Source: Bradyrhizobium sp. 141 (GTDB lineage: Bacteria; Pseudomonadota; Alphaproteobacteria; Rhizobiales; Xanthobacteraceae). From it: DNA of 64,000 nucleotides. The stretch is taken from the NCBI RefSeq assembly GCF_023074055.1, contig NZ_JADPKR010000020.1, positions 1 to 64,000 of the forward strand. Reading direction: 5' to 3'. The notes under the pieces are model-generated. The model searched no databases. It worked only from the letters and a program-made list of their open reading frames with translations, and was not told the origin of the DNA. The position numbers were made by a program, and so were the translations under genes. How positions within the stretch are numbered: position 1 is the first letter of the stretch; every line of letters starts with the position of its first letter. Below, piece after piece: positions 24,825 through 35,256 of the stretch.

Positions 24825-26106
24825 GGCGCAGGGAGCGACCGCGCTCGCGTGTCTTCTCGCCTCCGTCGCGTTCGCCGTCTCGCTGCTCGGCTGGACCGGA
24901 ATCGTGGGCGCAGCGCCGCTCGGCGCGGCGATCGCGCTGCTCGGCTACGCCCTCTGGTGCCAGCACCGCACGGCAGTGGCCGTCGATGAGGTTGCCGATG
25001 TGTGCCGCAAGGCCGCGCGCGGCGATCTCGAAGCGCGGATCCTGAGCGAGCGGCAGGCCGGGCGGATCGGCGCCATCCAGAAGTCGGTCAACGACATGCT
25101 CGACATCGCCGACGCCTTCGTCCGCGAGGCTTCGGCGTCGATGGACTATGCCAGCCGCGGCAAGTATTTCCGCAAGATCCTCGTGCGCGGATTGCCCGGC
25201 TCGTTCCGCCGCTCTGCCAGCGTGATCAATGCCGGCACCGGCAGCCTCGGCCGCCGTGTGGTCGAGATCGCCGGCCTCGCAAACCAGTTCGGCACGCATC
25301 TCGACGAGGTTGCAGGCAGCCTCATGAGCGCCGCGACTGATCTGGAATCCGACGCCGGCCAGATGGCGGCGGCGGCGGAGATCACGAACCGCCAGACGTC
25401 CGGCATGCGCAGCGCGTCCGATCAGGCCTCGAGCAATGTTGCGACGGTGGCGAGCGCTGCGGAGCAGCTCGCATCCTCGATCGCGGAGATCAGCCGCCAG
25501 GTGGCGGGCTCGACCACGAGCACCGGGCGCGCCGTCGACGAAGCCAATCGCGCCGGCAGCGAGATTCGCAACCTCGCGGATGCCGCGATGCGGATCGGCG
25601 ACGTCGTCAAGCTGATCAGCGAGATCGCCGAGCAGACCAACCTGCTGGCGCTCAACGCCACGATCGAGGCGGCGCGGGCCGGCGAGGCCGGCCGCGGCTT
25701 CGCGGTGGTGGCCTCCGAGGTCAAGAGCCTCGCCAACCAGACCGCGAAGGCCACTGAAGAGATCAGCGCCAAGGTCGGCGAGATGCAGCAATCGACGACC
25801 AACTCGGTCGCGGCCGTCGAGGCGATCGCGCAGACCATCGGAGAGATCAACGGGATCACCGCCGCGATTGCGGCCTCGATCGAACAGCAGGGATCCGCGA
25901 CACGCGAGATCGCCCGCAGCGTCCAGGAAGCCTCGGCCGGCACCTCGCAGGTCTCCTCGAACGTGTCAGGCGTCAGCGAAGCCGCCGCCGACACCGGCCG
26001 CGTCGCGAGCCGCGTCAACAGCGCCTCCGAGCGCGTCCACGGCGAGGTCGAAACGCTCAGGCGCGAGGTGACGCAGTTTCTGCAGCGGTTGACGTCGGCG
26101 GCGTAG
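24802..26106 (+). CDS. Methyl-accepting chemotaxis protein, no periplasmic sensor
   Basis: A 434-residue chemoreceptor. Two closely spaced hydrophobic segments (about residues 10-30 and 35-50) leave almost no periplasmic loop. A HAMP-like stretch follows ([20 protein letters not shown]), then the long signalling coiled coil with the highly conserved hairpin [20 protein letters not shown] and [15 protein letters not shown]. No CheR-tethering pentapeptide is seen at the C-terminus (ends LTSAA). With the overlapping PAS gene it probably signals intracellular redox or energy state to CheA. An in-frame GTG 12 bases earlier is an alternative start. Confidence 0.88.
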   Translation: MNLCSLSKAQGATALACLLASVAFAVSLLGWTGIVGAAPLGAAIALLGYALWCQHRTAVAVDEVADVCRKAARGDLEARILSERQAGRIGAIQKSVNDMLDIADAFVREASASMDYASRGKYFRKILVRGLPGSFRRSASVINAGTGSLGRRVVEIAGLANQFGTHLDEVAGSLMSAATDLESDAGQMAAAAEITNRQTSGMRSASDQASSNVATVASAAEQLASSIAEISRQVAGSTTSTGRAVDEANRAGSEIRNLADAAMRIGDVVKLISEIAEQTNLLALNATIEAARAGEAGRGFAVVASEVKSLANQTAKATEEISAKVGEMQQSTTNSVAAVEAIAQTIGEINGITAAIAASIEQQGSATREIARSVQEASAGTSQVSSNVSGVSEAAADTGRVASRVNSASERVHGEVETLRREVTQFLQRLTSAA

Positions 26107-26165
26107 GGACTTGGCTCACGGCCCGATAACGGCGGGCAAGGGGGCTTTATCCGCTTGCTCGGAAT

Positions 26166-26258
26166 CGTGGGGTGGGCAAAGGCGCACTTGCGCCGTGCCC
26201 ACGATCGATCCACACCGCAACGGAAGCGGTGGGCACGCTTCGCTTTGCCCACCCTACG
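26166..26258. repeat. Palindromic intergenic repeat, family A copy 2
   Basis: CGTGGGGTGGGCAAAGGCGC pairs with GCTTTGCCCACCCTACG, with the inner CGTGCCCACG / GTGGGCACG. Same family as 12346-12443 and 39500-39591. Confidence 0.85.
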
Positions 26259-26378
26259 ATACGGCTACTCGCTATTCGCCACTCGCCCGTGTCGTAGGCA
26301 CCCTCTGCCCGTTGTTAGTGCTTGATCGCACCCACATCAGGTGTTCTGCTCAAAAAAGCTGCTGGAGCACCGCACCCC

Positions 26379-29300
26379 GTGTCGATCTACGTCGCATTGC
26401 ATCACGTCACGCACTACAAATACGACCGTCCGATCGACCTGGGACCGCAGACCATCCGGCTGCGGCCGGCGCCGCATACGCGCACGCCGGTCCTGAGCTA
26501 TTCGCTCAAGGTCACGCCATCCAACCATTTCGTGAACTGGCAGCAGGATCCGCAAGGCAACTGGCTCGCCCGCTACGTCTTCCCGGAGAAGACGACCGAA
26601 TTGAAGATCGAGGTCGACTTCACGGCGCAGATGACGGTGGTCAACCCGTTCGACTTCTTCGTCGAGCCCTATGCCGACAGCTTTCCGTTCGAGTATTCTA
26701 AGGATTTGAAGACCGAGCTCGCGCCGTATCTCGAGACCATCAAGCCCGATCGCCTGTTCGCGAAATTTCTCGATACCATCCCGCCTGAGGCCCCGAACAC
26801 CGTCAACTTCCTGGTCGATCTCAATCGCGAGCTTCAGAAGCACGTCCGTTACATCATCCGGATGGAGCCCGGCGTGCAGACGCCGGAGGAGACGCTCTCC
26901 TCCGGTGCCGGATCGTGCCGCGACTCCGCCTGGCTTTTGATCCAGACCTTCCGCCATCTCGGTCTCGCCGCCCGTTTCGTCTCCGGCTATCTCATCCAGA
27001 TCCGTCCCGACATCGATCCGATCGAGGGGCCGCCGGAAGTCGAGAACGACTTCACCGACCTGCACGCCTGGGCCGAGGTCTATCTGCCGGGTGCGGGGTG
27101 GATCGGTTTCGATGCGACCTCCGGCATGCTCGCGGGCGAGGGGCATATCCCGGTCGCCGCCACGCCGCATTATCGCTCGGCCGCGCCGATTTCGGGCGGC
27201 GCCGGTTTTGCCGAGGTCGAGTTCGCCTTCGACATGAGCGTCCGCCGCATCCGCGAGGCGCCGCGCATCACAAAGCCTTTCTCGGACGAATCCTGGGCGC
27301 GGCTCAATGATCTCGGCGAGCAGGTCGATGGCGATCTCGCCGCGCAGGACGTGCGACTCACCATGGGCGGCGAGCCGACTTTCGTCTCGGTCGACGATCT
27401 CGAAGCGGCGGAATGGAATACGGAAGCCGTCGGTCCGACCAAGCGCGCCCTTGGCGATGATCTGATCCGCCGCCTGCACACGCGCTTCGCGCCGGGCGGG
27501 CTGCTGCATTATGGCGAGGGCAAATGGTATCCCGGCGAAAGCCTGCCGCGCTGGGCATTTGGCCTGTACTGGCGCAAGGACGGCGTGCCGATCTGGAAGA
27601 ATGCCGATCTGATCGCGAAGATCGAGAATCCGCGGCGCGCCGAGGTCAAGGACGCCCAGGCGTTCGTAGAGGGCGCGGCGTTGCGGCTCGGGCTGGATCC
27701 CGGCTACATCATGCCGGCCTTTGAGGACACCGCGTACTGGCTCCAGAAGGAAGCGGAGCTTCCCGTCAACGTCGATCCCTCCGACTCCAAATTGTCCGAT
27801 CCGGAAGCGCGCGCGCGCATGGCGCGCGTGTTCGACGAAGGCCTCAACACGCCGCGCGGCTTCGTGCTGCCGGTGCAACGGTGGAACGCGCCCCCGCGCT
27901 GGCGCAGCGAGCGCTGGCAACTCCGGCGCAATCATCTATTCCTGATGCCGGGCGATTCACCACTGGGCTTGCGCTTGCCGATCGGCTCGCTTGGCTATGT
28001 CCCGCCCAACCAATATCCCTACATCGTCGAGCAGGACCCGATGGAGGCGCGGGGCAAGCTACCGGTGTTCACGTTGCCGGCGCGTCCGGAAGCGCCACCG
28101 CGGGTCGAGCCCGAGCATCTCAACACGTCCGTCCCCGTCCGCACCGCGATGTCGGTCGAAGTCCGCAACGGCGTGCTCTGCGCCTTCATGCCCCCGGTCG
28201 AGCGCATCGAGGATTATCTCGAGCTGGTCGCCGCGCTCGAAGCCACCGCCGAGGAGATGCAGATTCACGTTCATGTCGAGGGCTATCCGCCGCCGTTCGA
28301 TCCACGCATCGAAGTCATCAAGGTGACGCCCGATCCTGGTGTCATCGAGATCAATATCCAGCCGGCCAAGAGCTGGCGCGAGGCGGTCGACATCACCTCC
28401 GGCCTCTATGAGGACGCCGGCAAAGTTCGCCTCGGCGCCAACCGCTTCCTGGTCGACGGCCGCCACACCGGCACCGGCGGCGGCAACCACGTCGTGGTCG
28501 GCGGTTCGAGCCCACAGGACTCGCCGTTTTTGCGCCGGCCGGATCTGCTCAGGAGTCTCGTGCTGTATTGGCAGCGGCATCCGTCGCTGTCCTATTTCTT
28601 CTCCGGCCTGTTCATCGGCCCGACCAGCCAGGCGCCGCGCATCGACGAAGCCCGCCACGACAGCATCTACGAGCTCGAGATCGCGCTCTCGCATGTGCCG
28701 CCGCCGGGCTACCAGACACCGCTATGGCTGGTCGACCGGCTGTTCCGGCATCTGCTCGTCGATATCACCGGCAACACCCATCGCGCCGAGATCTGCATCG
28801 ACAAGCTCTATTCGCCGGAAGGGCCCACGGGGCGGCTCGGTCTCGTTGAATTCCGCGCGCTCGAAATGCCGCCCGATCCGCGCATGTCGCTGGCGCAGCA
28901 GCTTTTGATCCGCGCGCTGATCGCCAAGATGTGGCGCGAGCCGCAAACCGGCAAGTTCGTGCGCTGGGGCACGGCGCTGCATGACCGTTACATGCTGCCG
29001 CATTTCATCTGGGACGATTTTCTGGACGTGCTCTCCGAGCTGAAGCAGTTCGGCTACCCCTTCGAGCCGGAATGGTATCTGGCCCAGCTCGAATTCCGCT
29101 TTCCCGCCTTCGGCCGGGTCCATCATGGCGGCGTGACGCTGGAGCTGCGCCAGGCGCTGGAGCCCTGGCACGTGCTGGGCGAGGAGGGCTCGGCCGGCGG
29201 CACCGTGCGCTATGTCGACAGCTCCGTCGAGCGGCTCCAGGTCAAGACCGAAGGCTTCGTCGAGGGCCGCCATATCGTCACCTGCAACGGCCGCCCCCTG

Positions 29301-29648
29301 CCGATGACGTCGACCGGTCGCTCGGCCGAGGCCGTGGCCGGCGTCCGCTTCAAGGCCTGGCAGCCGGCCTCCGGCCTGCACCCGACCATTCCCGTCCACG
29401 CGCCCCTGACCTTCGACCTGATCGACAGCTGGAACGGCCGCTCGCTCGGCGGCTGCGTCTATCACGTCGCCCATCCCGGTGGGCGCAGCTATGACACCAA
29501 GCCGGTCAACACCTACGAGGCCGAGGCGCGGCGGCTGGCGCGCTTCCAGGACCACGGCCATACGCCGGGACCGGTCCAGCCACCGCCCGAGGAACGCACA
29601 AATGAGTTCCCGCTGACCCTCGACTTGCGGACCCCGCTCCTGCAATGA
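26379..29648 (+). CDS. Transglutaminase-like protein with DUF2126 domain
   Basis: A 1089-residue protein. The N-terminal bacterial transglutaminase-like N domain ([17 protein letters not shown]) is followed by a transglutaminase core with the triad Cys180 (GSCRDSAW), His229 (LHAWAEVYL) and Asp245 (GFDATSG). The remaining 800 residues are the DUF2126 domain, beginning near [10 protein letters not shown]. It heads a three-gene operon with an ATP-grasp/alpha-E fusion and a second transglutaminase. This set was predicted from comparative genomics (Iyer, Aravind and colleagues' amidoligase work, from memory) to make or modify a peptide tag. The start is GTG with GGAG upstream. Cytosolic, with no signal peptide. 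Confidence 0.88.
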   Translation: MSIYVALHHVTHYKYDRPIDLGPQTIRLRPAPHTRTPVLSYSLKVTPSNHFVNWQQDPQGNWLARYVFPEKTTELKIEVDFTAQMTVVNPFDFFVEPYADSFPFEYSKDLKTELAPYLETIKPDRLFAKFLDTIPPEAPNTVNFLVDLNRELQKHVRYIIRMEPGVQTPEETLSSGAGSCRDSAWLLIQTFRHLGLAARFVSGYLIQIRPDIDPIEGPPEVENDFTDLHAWAEVYLPGAGWIGFDATSGMLAGEGHIPVAATPHYRSAAPISGGAGFAEVEFAFDMSVRRIREAPRITKPFSDESWARLNDLGEQVDGDLAAQDVRLTMGGEPTFVSVDDLEAAEWNTEAVGPTKRALGDDLIRRLHTRFAPGGLLHYGEGKWYPGESLPRWAFGLYWRKDGVPIWKNADLIAKIENPRRAEVKDAQAFVEGAALRLGLDPGYIMPAFEDTAYWLQKEAELPVNVDPSDSKLSDPEARARMARVFDEGLNTPRGFVLPVQRWNAPPRWRSERWQLRRNHLFLMPGDSPLGLRLPIGSLGYVPPNQYPYIVEQDPMEARGKLPVFTLPARPEAPPRVEPEHLNTSVPVRTAMSVEVRNGVLCAFMPPVERIEDYLELVAALEATAEEMQIHVHVEGYPPPFDPRIEVIKVTPDPGVIEINIQPAKSWREAVDITSGLYEDAGKVRLGANRFLVDGRHTGTGGGNHVVVGGSSPQDSPFLRRPDLLRSLVLYWQRHPSLSYFFSGLFIGPTSQAPRIDEARHDSIYELEIALSHVPPPGYQTPLWLVDRLFRHLLVDITGNTHRAEICIDKLYSPEGPTGRLGLVEFRALEMPPDPRMSLAQQLLIRALIAKMWREPQTGKFVRWGTALHDRYMLPHFIWDDFLDVLSELKQFGYPFEPEWYLAQLEFRFPAFGRVHHGGVTLELRQALEPWHVLGEEGSAGGTVRYVDSSVERLQVKTEGFVEGRHIVTCNGRPLPMTSTGRSAEAVAGVRFKAWQPASGLHPTIPVHAPLTFDLIDSWNGRSLGGCVYHVAHPGGRSYDTKPVNTYEAEARRLARFQDHGHTPGPVQPPPEERTNEFPLTLDLRTPLLQ

Positions 29649-29675
29649 GTATGATGGTGGGGCAGGGAGAGGCGC

Positions 29676-32204
29676 ATGGCCGAGGGCGCAGCGGAAGAGG
29701 ACGACAAGGCGGGCAGGGCGCAAGATCAGCGTGAAGGCCAGCGCCGCTTCGCGCAATGGGTCCGCGACTACAGCCGTCTGCCCGATATCCCCGACGAGTT
29801 CCTGGGTCCCGACGGCGCGCCGCGCGCGGTCTGGAGCCGCTTCTTCGATGCCTTCGGCGCACTCGCGCCCGACGAGATCGAGCGGCGATTCGGCATGGCC
29901 GACCGCCACCTCCGCGAGGCCGGCGTCACCTATCGCGCCCCCGGCGACAGCGCCGACCGGCCCTGGTCGATCAGCCATCTGCCGCTCTTGATCGACGAGG
30001 CCGACTGGCAGCAGCTTTGCGCCGGCATCACCCAGCGCGCCGAGCTGCTCGAGCGCGTGCTGCGCGACATCTATGGCGAGGGCCGGCTGGTCGCGGAAGG
30101 CGCGCTGCCAGCGGCTGCGATCGCCGGCAGCCCCGAATATCTCCGCCCCGTCTGCGGCGTGCCGCCGCCGGGTGGGCGCTATCTCTCTCTCTATGCCGCC
30201 GATGTCGGCCGCGGGCCTGACGGCCGCTGGTGGGTGCTGGGCGACCGCACCCAGGCGCCGTCGGGCGCGGGCTATGCGCTGGAGAACCGCTTGGTGCTCT
30301 CGCGCGCCTTGTCCGACCTCTACAAGTCGATGAACGTGCCGCGCGTCGCGCCGTTCTTCGAGGCCTTTCGCGACTCACTTCGCGCGCGCGCCGACCGCGA
30401 CGAGCCCAGGATCGGCGTGCTGACGCCGGGCAGCTTCAGCGAGACCTATTTCGAGCACGCGACGCTGGCCCGCTATCTCGGCTTCCTCCTGGTCGAGGGC
30501 GACGATCTCGCGGTCAGCGACAACCGTATCCACATCCGCACCGTCGCCGGGCTGAAGCGGCTCGACGTGCTCTTGCGCCGCGTCGATTCCAATTCACTCG
30601 ATCCGCTCGAGCTCGATGCCTCCTCGCATCTCGGCGTCCCCGGCCTGATCGACGTGCTGCGCAAGGACGGCGTCGTCATCGCCAACATGCCGGGTTCCGG
30701 CGTCCTGGAGGCGCGGGCGCTGCTCGGCTTCCTGCCGGCACTCAGCCGCCGCCTGCTCGGCGAAGAGCTGAAGATGCCGCACATCGCGACCTGGTGGTGC
30801 GGCCAGCGCGCCGCGCGCGAGGAGGTGCTGTCGCGGCTCGATGAGGTCGCGATCGAAGGCGCCTACCGGCGCGGCGTGCCCGGCTTCGACAGCAACGGCC
30901 CGGTGCTCGCGAGCGAGCTGGATGCGAGCGACCGCCAACGCCTGGTCGACGCCATCACCACACGCGGCATGGACTATGTCGGCCAGGAGGTGGTGCGGCT
31001 TTCGACCATGCCGGTGTGGGAGCAGGGCCAGATCACGCCGCGCCCCTTCGTGCTGCGCGTGTTCGCCGCGGCGACGCCTGACGGCTGGGCCATCATGCCC
31101 GGCGGCTTCTGCCGCATCGCCGATCAGCCGGATGCCCGCGCGGTGTCGATGGGCGACGGCGCCCGTGCCGCCGACGTCTGGGTGGTCTCCGACAAGCAGG
31201 TCGCGACCGCCGCGACGCTGCTGCCTGCAACCGACAAGGTGCGTATCCGCCGTATCGCCGGTGTGCTGCCGAGCCGCGCCGCCGACAATCTGTTCTGGCT
31301 CGGCCGCTATCTCGAACGCGCCGAGGCGACGCTGCGGCTGGTGCGCGCTTTGGGCTCGCCGAGCGGGCCCAACAAGGGCACCGCGGCCTCGCTGCAATCG
31401 GCCGAACGGATCCAGCGCCTGCTGGTGGCCTGGGGCGCGATCTCGCAAACCTCGCGCAAGGCCGCGGGGCGCATCGTGGCCGAAGCCTTGCAGAGCGAGG
31501 CGCGTTTCGGCTCGGCGCTGTCGCTGGTCCGCGCGGCGCAGCGCACCGCGACCTCCTTGCGCGAGCGGCTGTCGCCCGATGCCTGGCAGGTCATCACCGA
31601 AATGGCGGAGCGCCTCGCTTATGAGGTCGAGGGCGATGACAGCGTGCTGAGCGCGGCCGAGCTGACCTTGCAGGAGCTTGCGAGCTTCGCCGGCCTCGCG
31701 CAGGAGAACATGAACCGCGCTGCCGGCTGGCGCTTCCTCGACATCGGCCGTCGCACCGAGCGCGCCATCAACACCACGCGCTTCACACGCCAGTTCGCCT
31801 ATGATGAGGCCGGCGACGAGGATCTCGACATCCTGCTGACGCTGGTCGATTGCCAGATCACCTACCGCTCGCGTTATCTGCTGGCGCCGATCCTGGCTCC
31901 GGTACGCGACCTCGCCGTGCTCGACGGCTACAATCCGCGTTCGGTGGCGTTCCAGGTGACGACGTTGAACGAGCACATTGCCGCGCTGCCGAGCCTGAAG
32001 GAGCACGGCCTGATCGAGAAGCCGCAACGGCTTGCGGTGGCGATGCAGGCGATGCTTGCGACGGCAGAGGCCGAGAGGCTCGAGGTCAAGACGCTGTTCG
32101 CGCTGGAGCAGGATCTGCTCAGCCTCGCCGAGGCGATCGGGCAGCACTACTTCCCGCATGGCCCCAATGCCAGCCGGCCGGAAAAGCTGACGGGGCTGGC
32201 GTGA
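29676..32204 (+). CDS. Fusion of circularly permuted type-2 ATP-grasp and alpha-E domains
   Basis: An 842-residue protein in two parts. Residues about 60-500 are the circularly permuted ATP-grasp domain (YLSLYAADVGRGPDGRWWVLGDR, ALENRLVLSRAL, VLTPGSFSETYFEH). From about residue 528 (VLPSRAADNLFWLGRYLERAE) to the end is the helical alpha-E domain. In many genomes these are separate proteins (COG2308 and COG2307), and here they are fused. ATP-grasp enzymes form amide bonds with acyl-phosphate intermediates, and the partners suggest peptide ligation. The gene follows the DUF2126 gene after 27 bases and overlaps the next by GTGA. Confidence 0.88.
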   Translation: MAEGAAEEDDKAGRAQDQREGQRRFAQWVRDYSRLPDIPDEFLGPDGAPRAVWSRFFDAFGALAPDEIERRFGMADRHLREAGVTYRAPGDSADRPWSISHLPLLIDEADWQQLCAGITQRAELLERVLRDIYGEGRLVAEGALPAAAIAGSPEYLRPVCGVPPPGGRYLSLYAADVGRGPDGRWWVLGDRTQAPSGAGYALENRLVLSRALSDLYKSMNVPRVAPFFEAFRDSLRARADRDEPRIGVLTPGSFSETYFEHATLARYLGFLLVEGDDLAVSDNRIHIRTVAGLKRLDVLLRRVDSNSLDPLELDASSHLGVPGLIDVLRKDGVVIANMPGSGVLEARALLGFLPALSRRLLGEELKMPHIATWWCGQRAAREEVLSRLDEVAIEGAYRRGVPGFDSNGPVLASELDASDRQRLVDAITTRGMDYVGQEVVRLSTMPVWEQGQITPRPFVLRVFAAATPDGWAIMPGGFCRIADQPDARAVSMGDGARAADVWVVSDKQVATAATLLPATDKVRIRRIAGVLPSRAADNLFWLGRYLERAEATLRLVRALGSPSGPNKGTAASLQSAERIQRLLVAWGAISQTSRKAAGRIVAEALQSEARFGSALSLVRAAQRTATSLRERLSPDAWQVITEMAERLAYEVEGDDSVLSAAELTLQELASFAGLAQENMNRAAGWRFLDIGRRTERAINTTRFTRQFAYDEAGDEDLDILLTLVDCQITYRSRYLLAPILAPVRDLAVLDGYNPRSVAFQVTTLNEHIAALPSLKEHGLIEKPQRLAVAMQAMLATAEAERLEVKTLFALEQDLLSLAEAIGQHYFPHGPNASRPEKLTGLA

Positions 32205-33079
32205 TCTACGACATCCGTCACGTCACCACCTACGAATACGAGAATCCGGTCAGCTTCGCCCGCTGCACCTTGCGGCTGGAGCCCAGAAGCGGCGGCGGCC
32301 AGGAGCTGATCTCGCACCATGTCGAGATCCGTCCGCGCCCGGCCGAGCGCAACGTCCGCCGCGATTTCTTCGGCGCGCTCACCGAGAGCGTGGTGATCGA
32401 GGCCGCGCATCGCAATCTGCGGATCGACTCGCGCTCGCGCGTGTCGGTGTCGCGCCGGCCGCCGGCGCGCGATGCCTCAAGCCCGTCCTGGGAGAGCGTT
32501 CGCGATATCGCCTTCGAGGCGACGAGCCTCGGGCCGGCCTCGCCGGTCGGTTATGTCTTTGCCAGCCCGCTGGTGCCGGTGCTGCGTCCCGTCAGCGCCT
32601 ACGCGGCTTTGAGCTTTGCGCCCGGTGCGGGCGTCCTCGAGGGCGCGGTCGATCTCATGCGTCGCATTCGCACCGAGTTTCGCTACGATCCCAAGGCGAC
32701 GGTGATCTCGACGCCGCTTGGCGAGGTTTTCGACAAGCGTCACGGCGTCTGCCAGGATTTTGCCCATGTGATGATCGCAGGGCTGCGCGGGCTCGGTCTG
32801 CCAGCGGCCTATGTCAGCGGATATCTGCGCACCATTCCGCCGCCGGGCCAGGCGCGCCTGCAAGGCGCCGATGCCACCCATGCCTGGGTGTCGCTGTGGT
32901 GCGGGGCTGAGCTTGGCTGGGTCGATTTTGACCCGACCAACGACCTGCTGATTGGCAACGACCATATCGTGCTTGCGGTCGGGCGCGATTTTTCCGACGT
33001 CTCGCCCGTCGACGGCATCATCGTCGGTTCACCCAAGCAGAAGCTTGGCGTCGCCGTCGACGTGCTGCTGGTGGGATAG
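32201..33079 (+). CDS. Transglutaminase family protein
   Basis: A 292-residue transglutaminase-like protein. The N-terminal beta domain starts IYDIRHVTTYEYENPV. The core has Cys184 (GVCQDFAHV), His227 (THAWVSLW) and Asp244 (DFDPTND), a complete triad. Its GTG start overlaps the preceding stop, so it is coupled to the ATP-grasp/alpha-E protein. Such proteins may act as peptidases or cross-linking enzymes. In this operon type the role is thought to be making or removing a peptide adduct. The Anbu proteasome-like peptidase often found beside this gene set is not present in the window. Confidence 0.88.
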   Translation: MIYDIRHVTTYEYENPVSFARCTLRLEPRSGGGQELISHHVEIRPRPAERNVRRDFFGALTESVVIEAAHRNLRIDSRSRVSVSRRPPARDASSPSWESVRDIAFEATSLGPASPVGYVFASPLVPVLRPVSAYAALSFAPGAGVLEGAVDLMRRIRTEFRYDPKATVISTPLGEVFDKRHGVCQDFAHVMIAGLRGLGLPAAYVSGYLRTIPPPGQARLQGADATHAWVSLWCGAELGWVDFDPTNDLLIGNDHIVLAVGRDFSDVSPVDGIIVGSPKQKLGVAVDVLLVG

Positions 33080-33285
33080 AAGCGGGCTCCCGTCGCCGGC
33101 CGCGAGGGTGTATCGGGCCGCTGCCGCAACCGCGATGTCGCATAGCACAACGGTAACATATTTCCCTAATCGCGTTGCCAAGGGTTTGGTCAGCCGGCCC
33201 AAGATGGGCTATGCTGGCTTGCGTCGAGAATGAGAGAGACGTCGGGAGAGAGCGTGGGACACCAGCGGCGGACGGGGCTGCATCC

Positions 33286-34113
33286 ATGATAACCTTACCG
33301 AGACTGGCGGCTGAATCCCTCGAGGGCTTCCTCGGTAAGTTCATGCGTCGCCGGTACGATGAGACTTCTGCCAACATCATCGAGAGCGCGACCCGCACCG
33401 CGATGGAATGCATCGGCAACAGCGATGCGCTCTATCACAATATCGAGCATACGATGCTGGTGACGCTGGCAGCTCAGGCCATCCTCGGCGGCCGGAGTCT
33501 TCATACCCACCTGTCGGCTGAGGACTACGTCCATGTCCTGATTGCCTGCCTCGCCCACGACATCGGCTATGTGCGCGGGCTGTTCGAGGAGGACGATTCC
33601 GACGGCTTTGTTATCGATGCGGCCGACACCAAGATCTCGTTGCCGCGCGGTGCATCGGACGCGAGCCTGATGATGTATCACGTCGATCGCTCGAAGCTTT
33701 ATGTGACGCGGCGGCTGCGGCATATTCCCGGAGTCGATCCCGAGCGCGTTGCCCGCGCCATCGAGGGCACGCGCTTTCCGGCCCGCCAGGGGCAGGAATA
33801 TGACGACGAAGCCTCGATCCTGCGCGCGGCCGACTTCATCGGCCAGCTCGGCGATCCCAACTATCTGCGCAAGGCCAACGCGCTGTATTACGAGTTCGAA
33901 GAGGTCGGCATGAATCGCCAGCTCGGCTACGATTCGCCGGCCGACATCGTGAACCGCTATCCACAATTCTACTGGAACAGCGTCGCACCCCACATCCAGA
34001 CCGAGATCGGTTATCTCAACAAGACCGAGATCGGCCGGCAATGGATCGCCAACCTTTACAGCAACGTGTTCCGCGCCGAGCGCGACATCTCGCTGTCCGG
34101 CCCGCAGAAGTAG
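33286..34113 (+). CDS. HD domain phosphohydrolase (cyclic nucleotide phosphodiesterase-like)
   Basis: A protein of about 275 residues with an HD metal-site pattern. His51 and His55 lie in YHNIEHTML, and the His91-Asp92 doublet in CLAHDIGYVRG, with further acidic residues near DEASILRAADFIGQL. The N-H-x-H spacing resembles eukaryotic-type PDEase catalytic domains. It may hydrolyse a cyclic nucleotide or another phosphoester. Upstream starts (for example ATG at 33211) are possible, but the conserved-looking part begins here. A weak promoter (TTGGTC, 18 bases, TATGCT at 33186-33215) lies upstream. Confidence 0.78.
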   Translation: MITLPRLAAESLEGFLGKFMRRRYDETSANIIESATRTAMECIGNSDALYHNIEHTMLVTLAAQAILGGRSLHTHLSAEDYVHVLIACLAHDIGYVRGLFEEDDSDGFVIDAADTKISLPRGASDASLMMYHVDRSKLYVTRRLRHIPGVDPERVARAIEGTRFPARQGQEYDDEASILRAADFIGQLGDPNYLRKANALYYEFEEVGMNRQLGYDSPADIVNRYPQFYWNSVAPHIQTEIGYLNKTEIGRQWIANLYSNVFRAERDISLSGPQK

Positions 34114-34122
34114 GTAGGCTCT

Positions 34123-34206
34123 CGTAGCCCGGATGGAGCGAAGCGCAATCCGGGACCCCTGCATCCGCAAATCCCGGATTACGCTTTTCGCTCCATCCGG
34201 GCTACG
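34123..34206. repeat. Palindromic intergenic repeat, family H
   Basis: CGTAGCCCGGATGGAGCGAA pairs with TTCGCTCCATCCGGGCTACG, perfect over 20 bases, and GCAATCCGGGA pairs with TCCCGGATT. It sits between the HD gene and the alpha/beta hydrolase gene. Confidence 0.85.
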
Positions 34207-34229
34207 GCTTCGCAATTCCGTGAGCAACC

Positions 34230-35120
34230 ATGCAACAAAAAACGATCGCCACGGATATCCTCGACATCGCCTATCGCGAATACGGCGCGCCGGATGGCTG
34301 GCCCTGCATCATGGGCCACGGTTTTCCCTACGACGTGAACGCCTATGCCGAAACCGCGCCGATCATTGCACAAGCCGGCGCGCGGGTGCTGGTGCCCTGG
34401 CTGCGCGGGTATGGGCCGACGCAGTTTCGCTTTCCCGGGACGCCGCGCTCCGGCGAGCAGGCGGCGCTCGGCGCTGATCTGCTGGCCTTCATGGACGCGC
34501 TGGCCATCACGCGCGCGGTCGTCGGCGGCTATGACTGGGGCGGACGCGCCGCTTGCGTGGTATCGGCGCTTTATCCGGAGCGCGTAATCGGGCTCGTTTC
34601 CGGTAATTCCTACAACATCCAGAACATCGCCCGCGCCATGGAGCCGGCCTCGCCGCCGGAGGAGGCCGCGCTCTGGTATCAATATCTCTTCCACAACGAG
34701 CGTGGCCGCCGTGCGCTGGAGCGCAACCGGCGCGGCTTCACCCGCCAGCTCTGGTCGATGTGGTCGCCGACATGGGTGTTCGACGACACAACGTTCGAGC
34801 GCAGCGCGGTGTCCTTCGACAATCCTGATTTCGTCGATGTCGTAATCCATTCCTACCGCCACCGTTACGCGCTGGTCGCGGGCGATCCTGCTTACGTCGC
34901 GATCGAGGCAAGGCTCGCCGCGCGGCCGCCGATCCGCGTCCCGACCATCGCGATCGACGGCGACAGCGACGGCGTCAATCCCGGCACCGCTCATCACGCA
35001 CGCAAGTTCGAGGGCGCGTTCGAGCGCCGCGTTTTCGCCGGTGCCGGTCATAACTTGCCGCAGGAGCGGCCGGCCGAATGGGCGCAGGCCGTGATCGACG
35101 TCCGGAAAGCGGCCTCATAA
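34230..35120 (+). CDS. Alpha/beta hydrolase (epoxide hydrolase/haloalkane dehalogenase-like)
   Basis: A 296-residue alpha/beta hydrolase. The oxyanion motif is MGHGFP. The nucleophile elbow GGYDWGG has aspartate (Asp102) rather than serine, and the catalytic histidine is His274 (AGAGHNLPQE). An aspartate nucleophile puts it with epoxide hydrolases and dehalogenases rather than esterases. The RGYGPTQF segment after strand 4 also fits that branch. The substrate is unknown. It is a single gene, with a repeat element upstream and folE about 135 bases downstream. Confidence 0.85.
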   Translation: MQQKTIATDILDIAYREYGAPDGWPCIMGHGFPYDVNAYAETAPIIAQAGARVLVPWLRGYGPTQFRFPGTPRSGEQAALGADLLAFMDALAITRAVVGGYDWGGRAACVVSALYPERVIGLVSGNSYNIQNIARAMEPASPPEEAALWYQYLFHNERGRRALERNRRGFTRQLWSMWSPTWVFDDTTFERSAVSFDNPDFVDVVIHSYRHRYALVAGDPAYVAIEARLAARPPIRVPTIAIDGDSDGVNPGTAHHARKFEGAFERRVFAGAGHNLPQERPAEWAQAVIDVRKAAS

Positions 35121-35256
35121 AGCCCGTTTCTCGTCTCGCGGCTGACTTGCCTGTCGTCCTTCCGATTTTTCCTGATCCCGGGAACCTTTTACGATTGCAG
35201 CCGTCCAAGCTGTGGGGCCGCTTCTGTCTGCGGGCTCGTTGCAGGGGAGGATCTTG

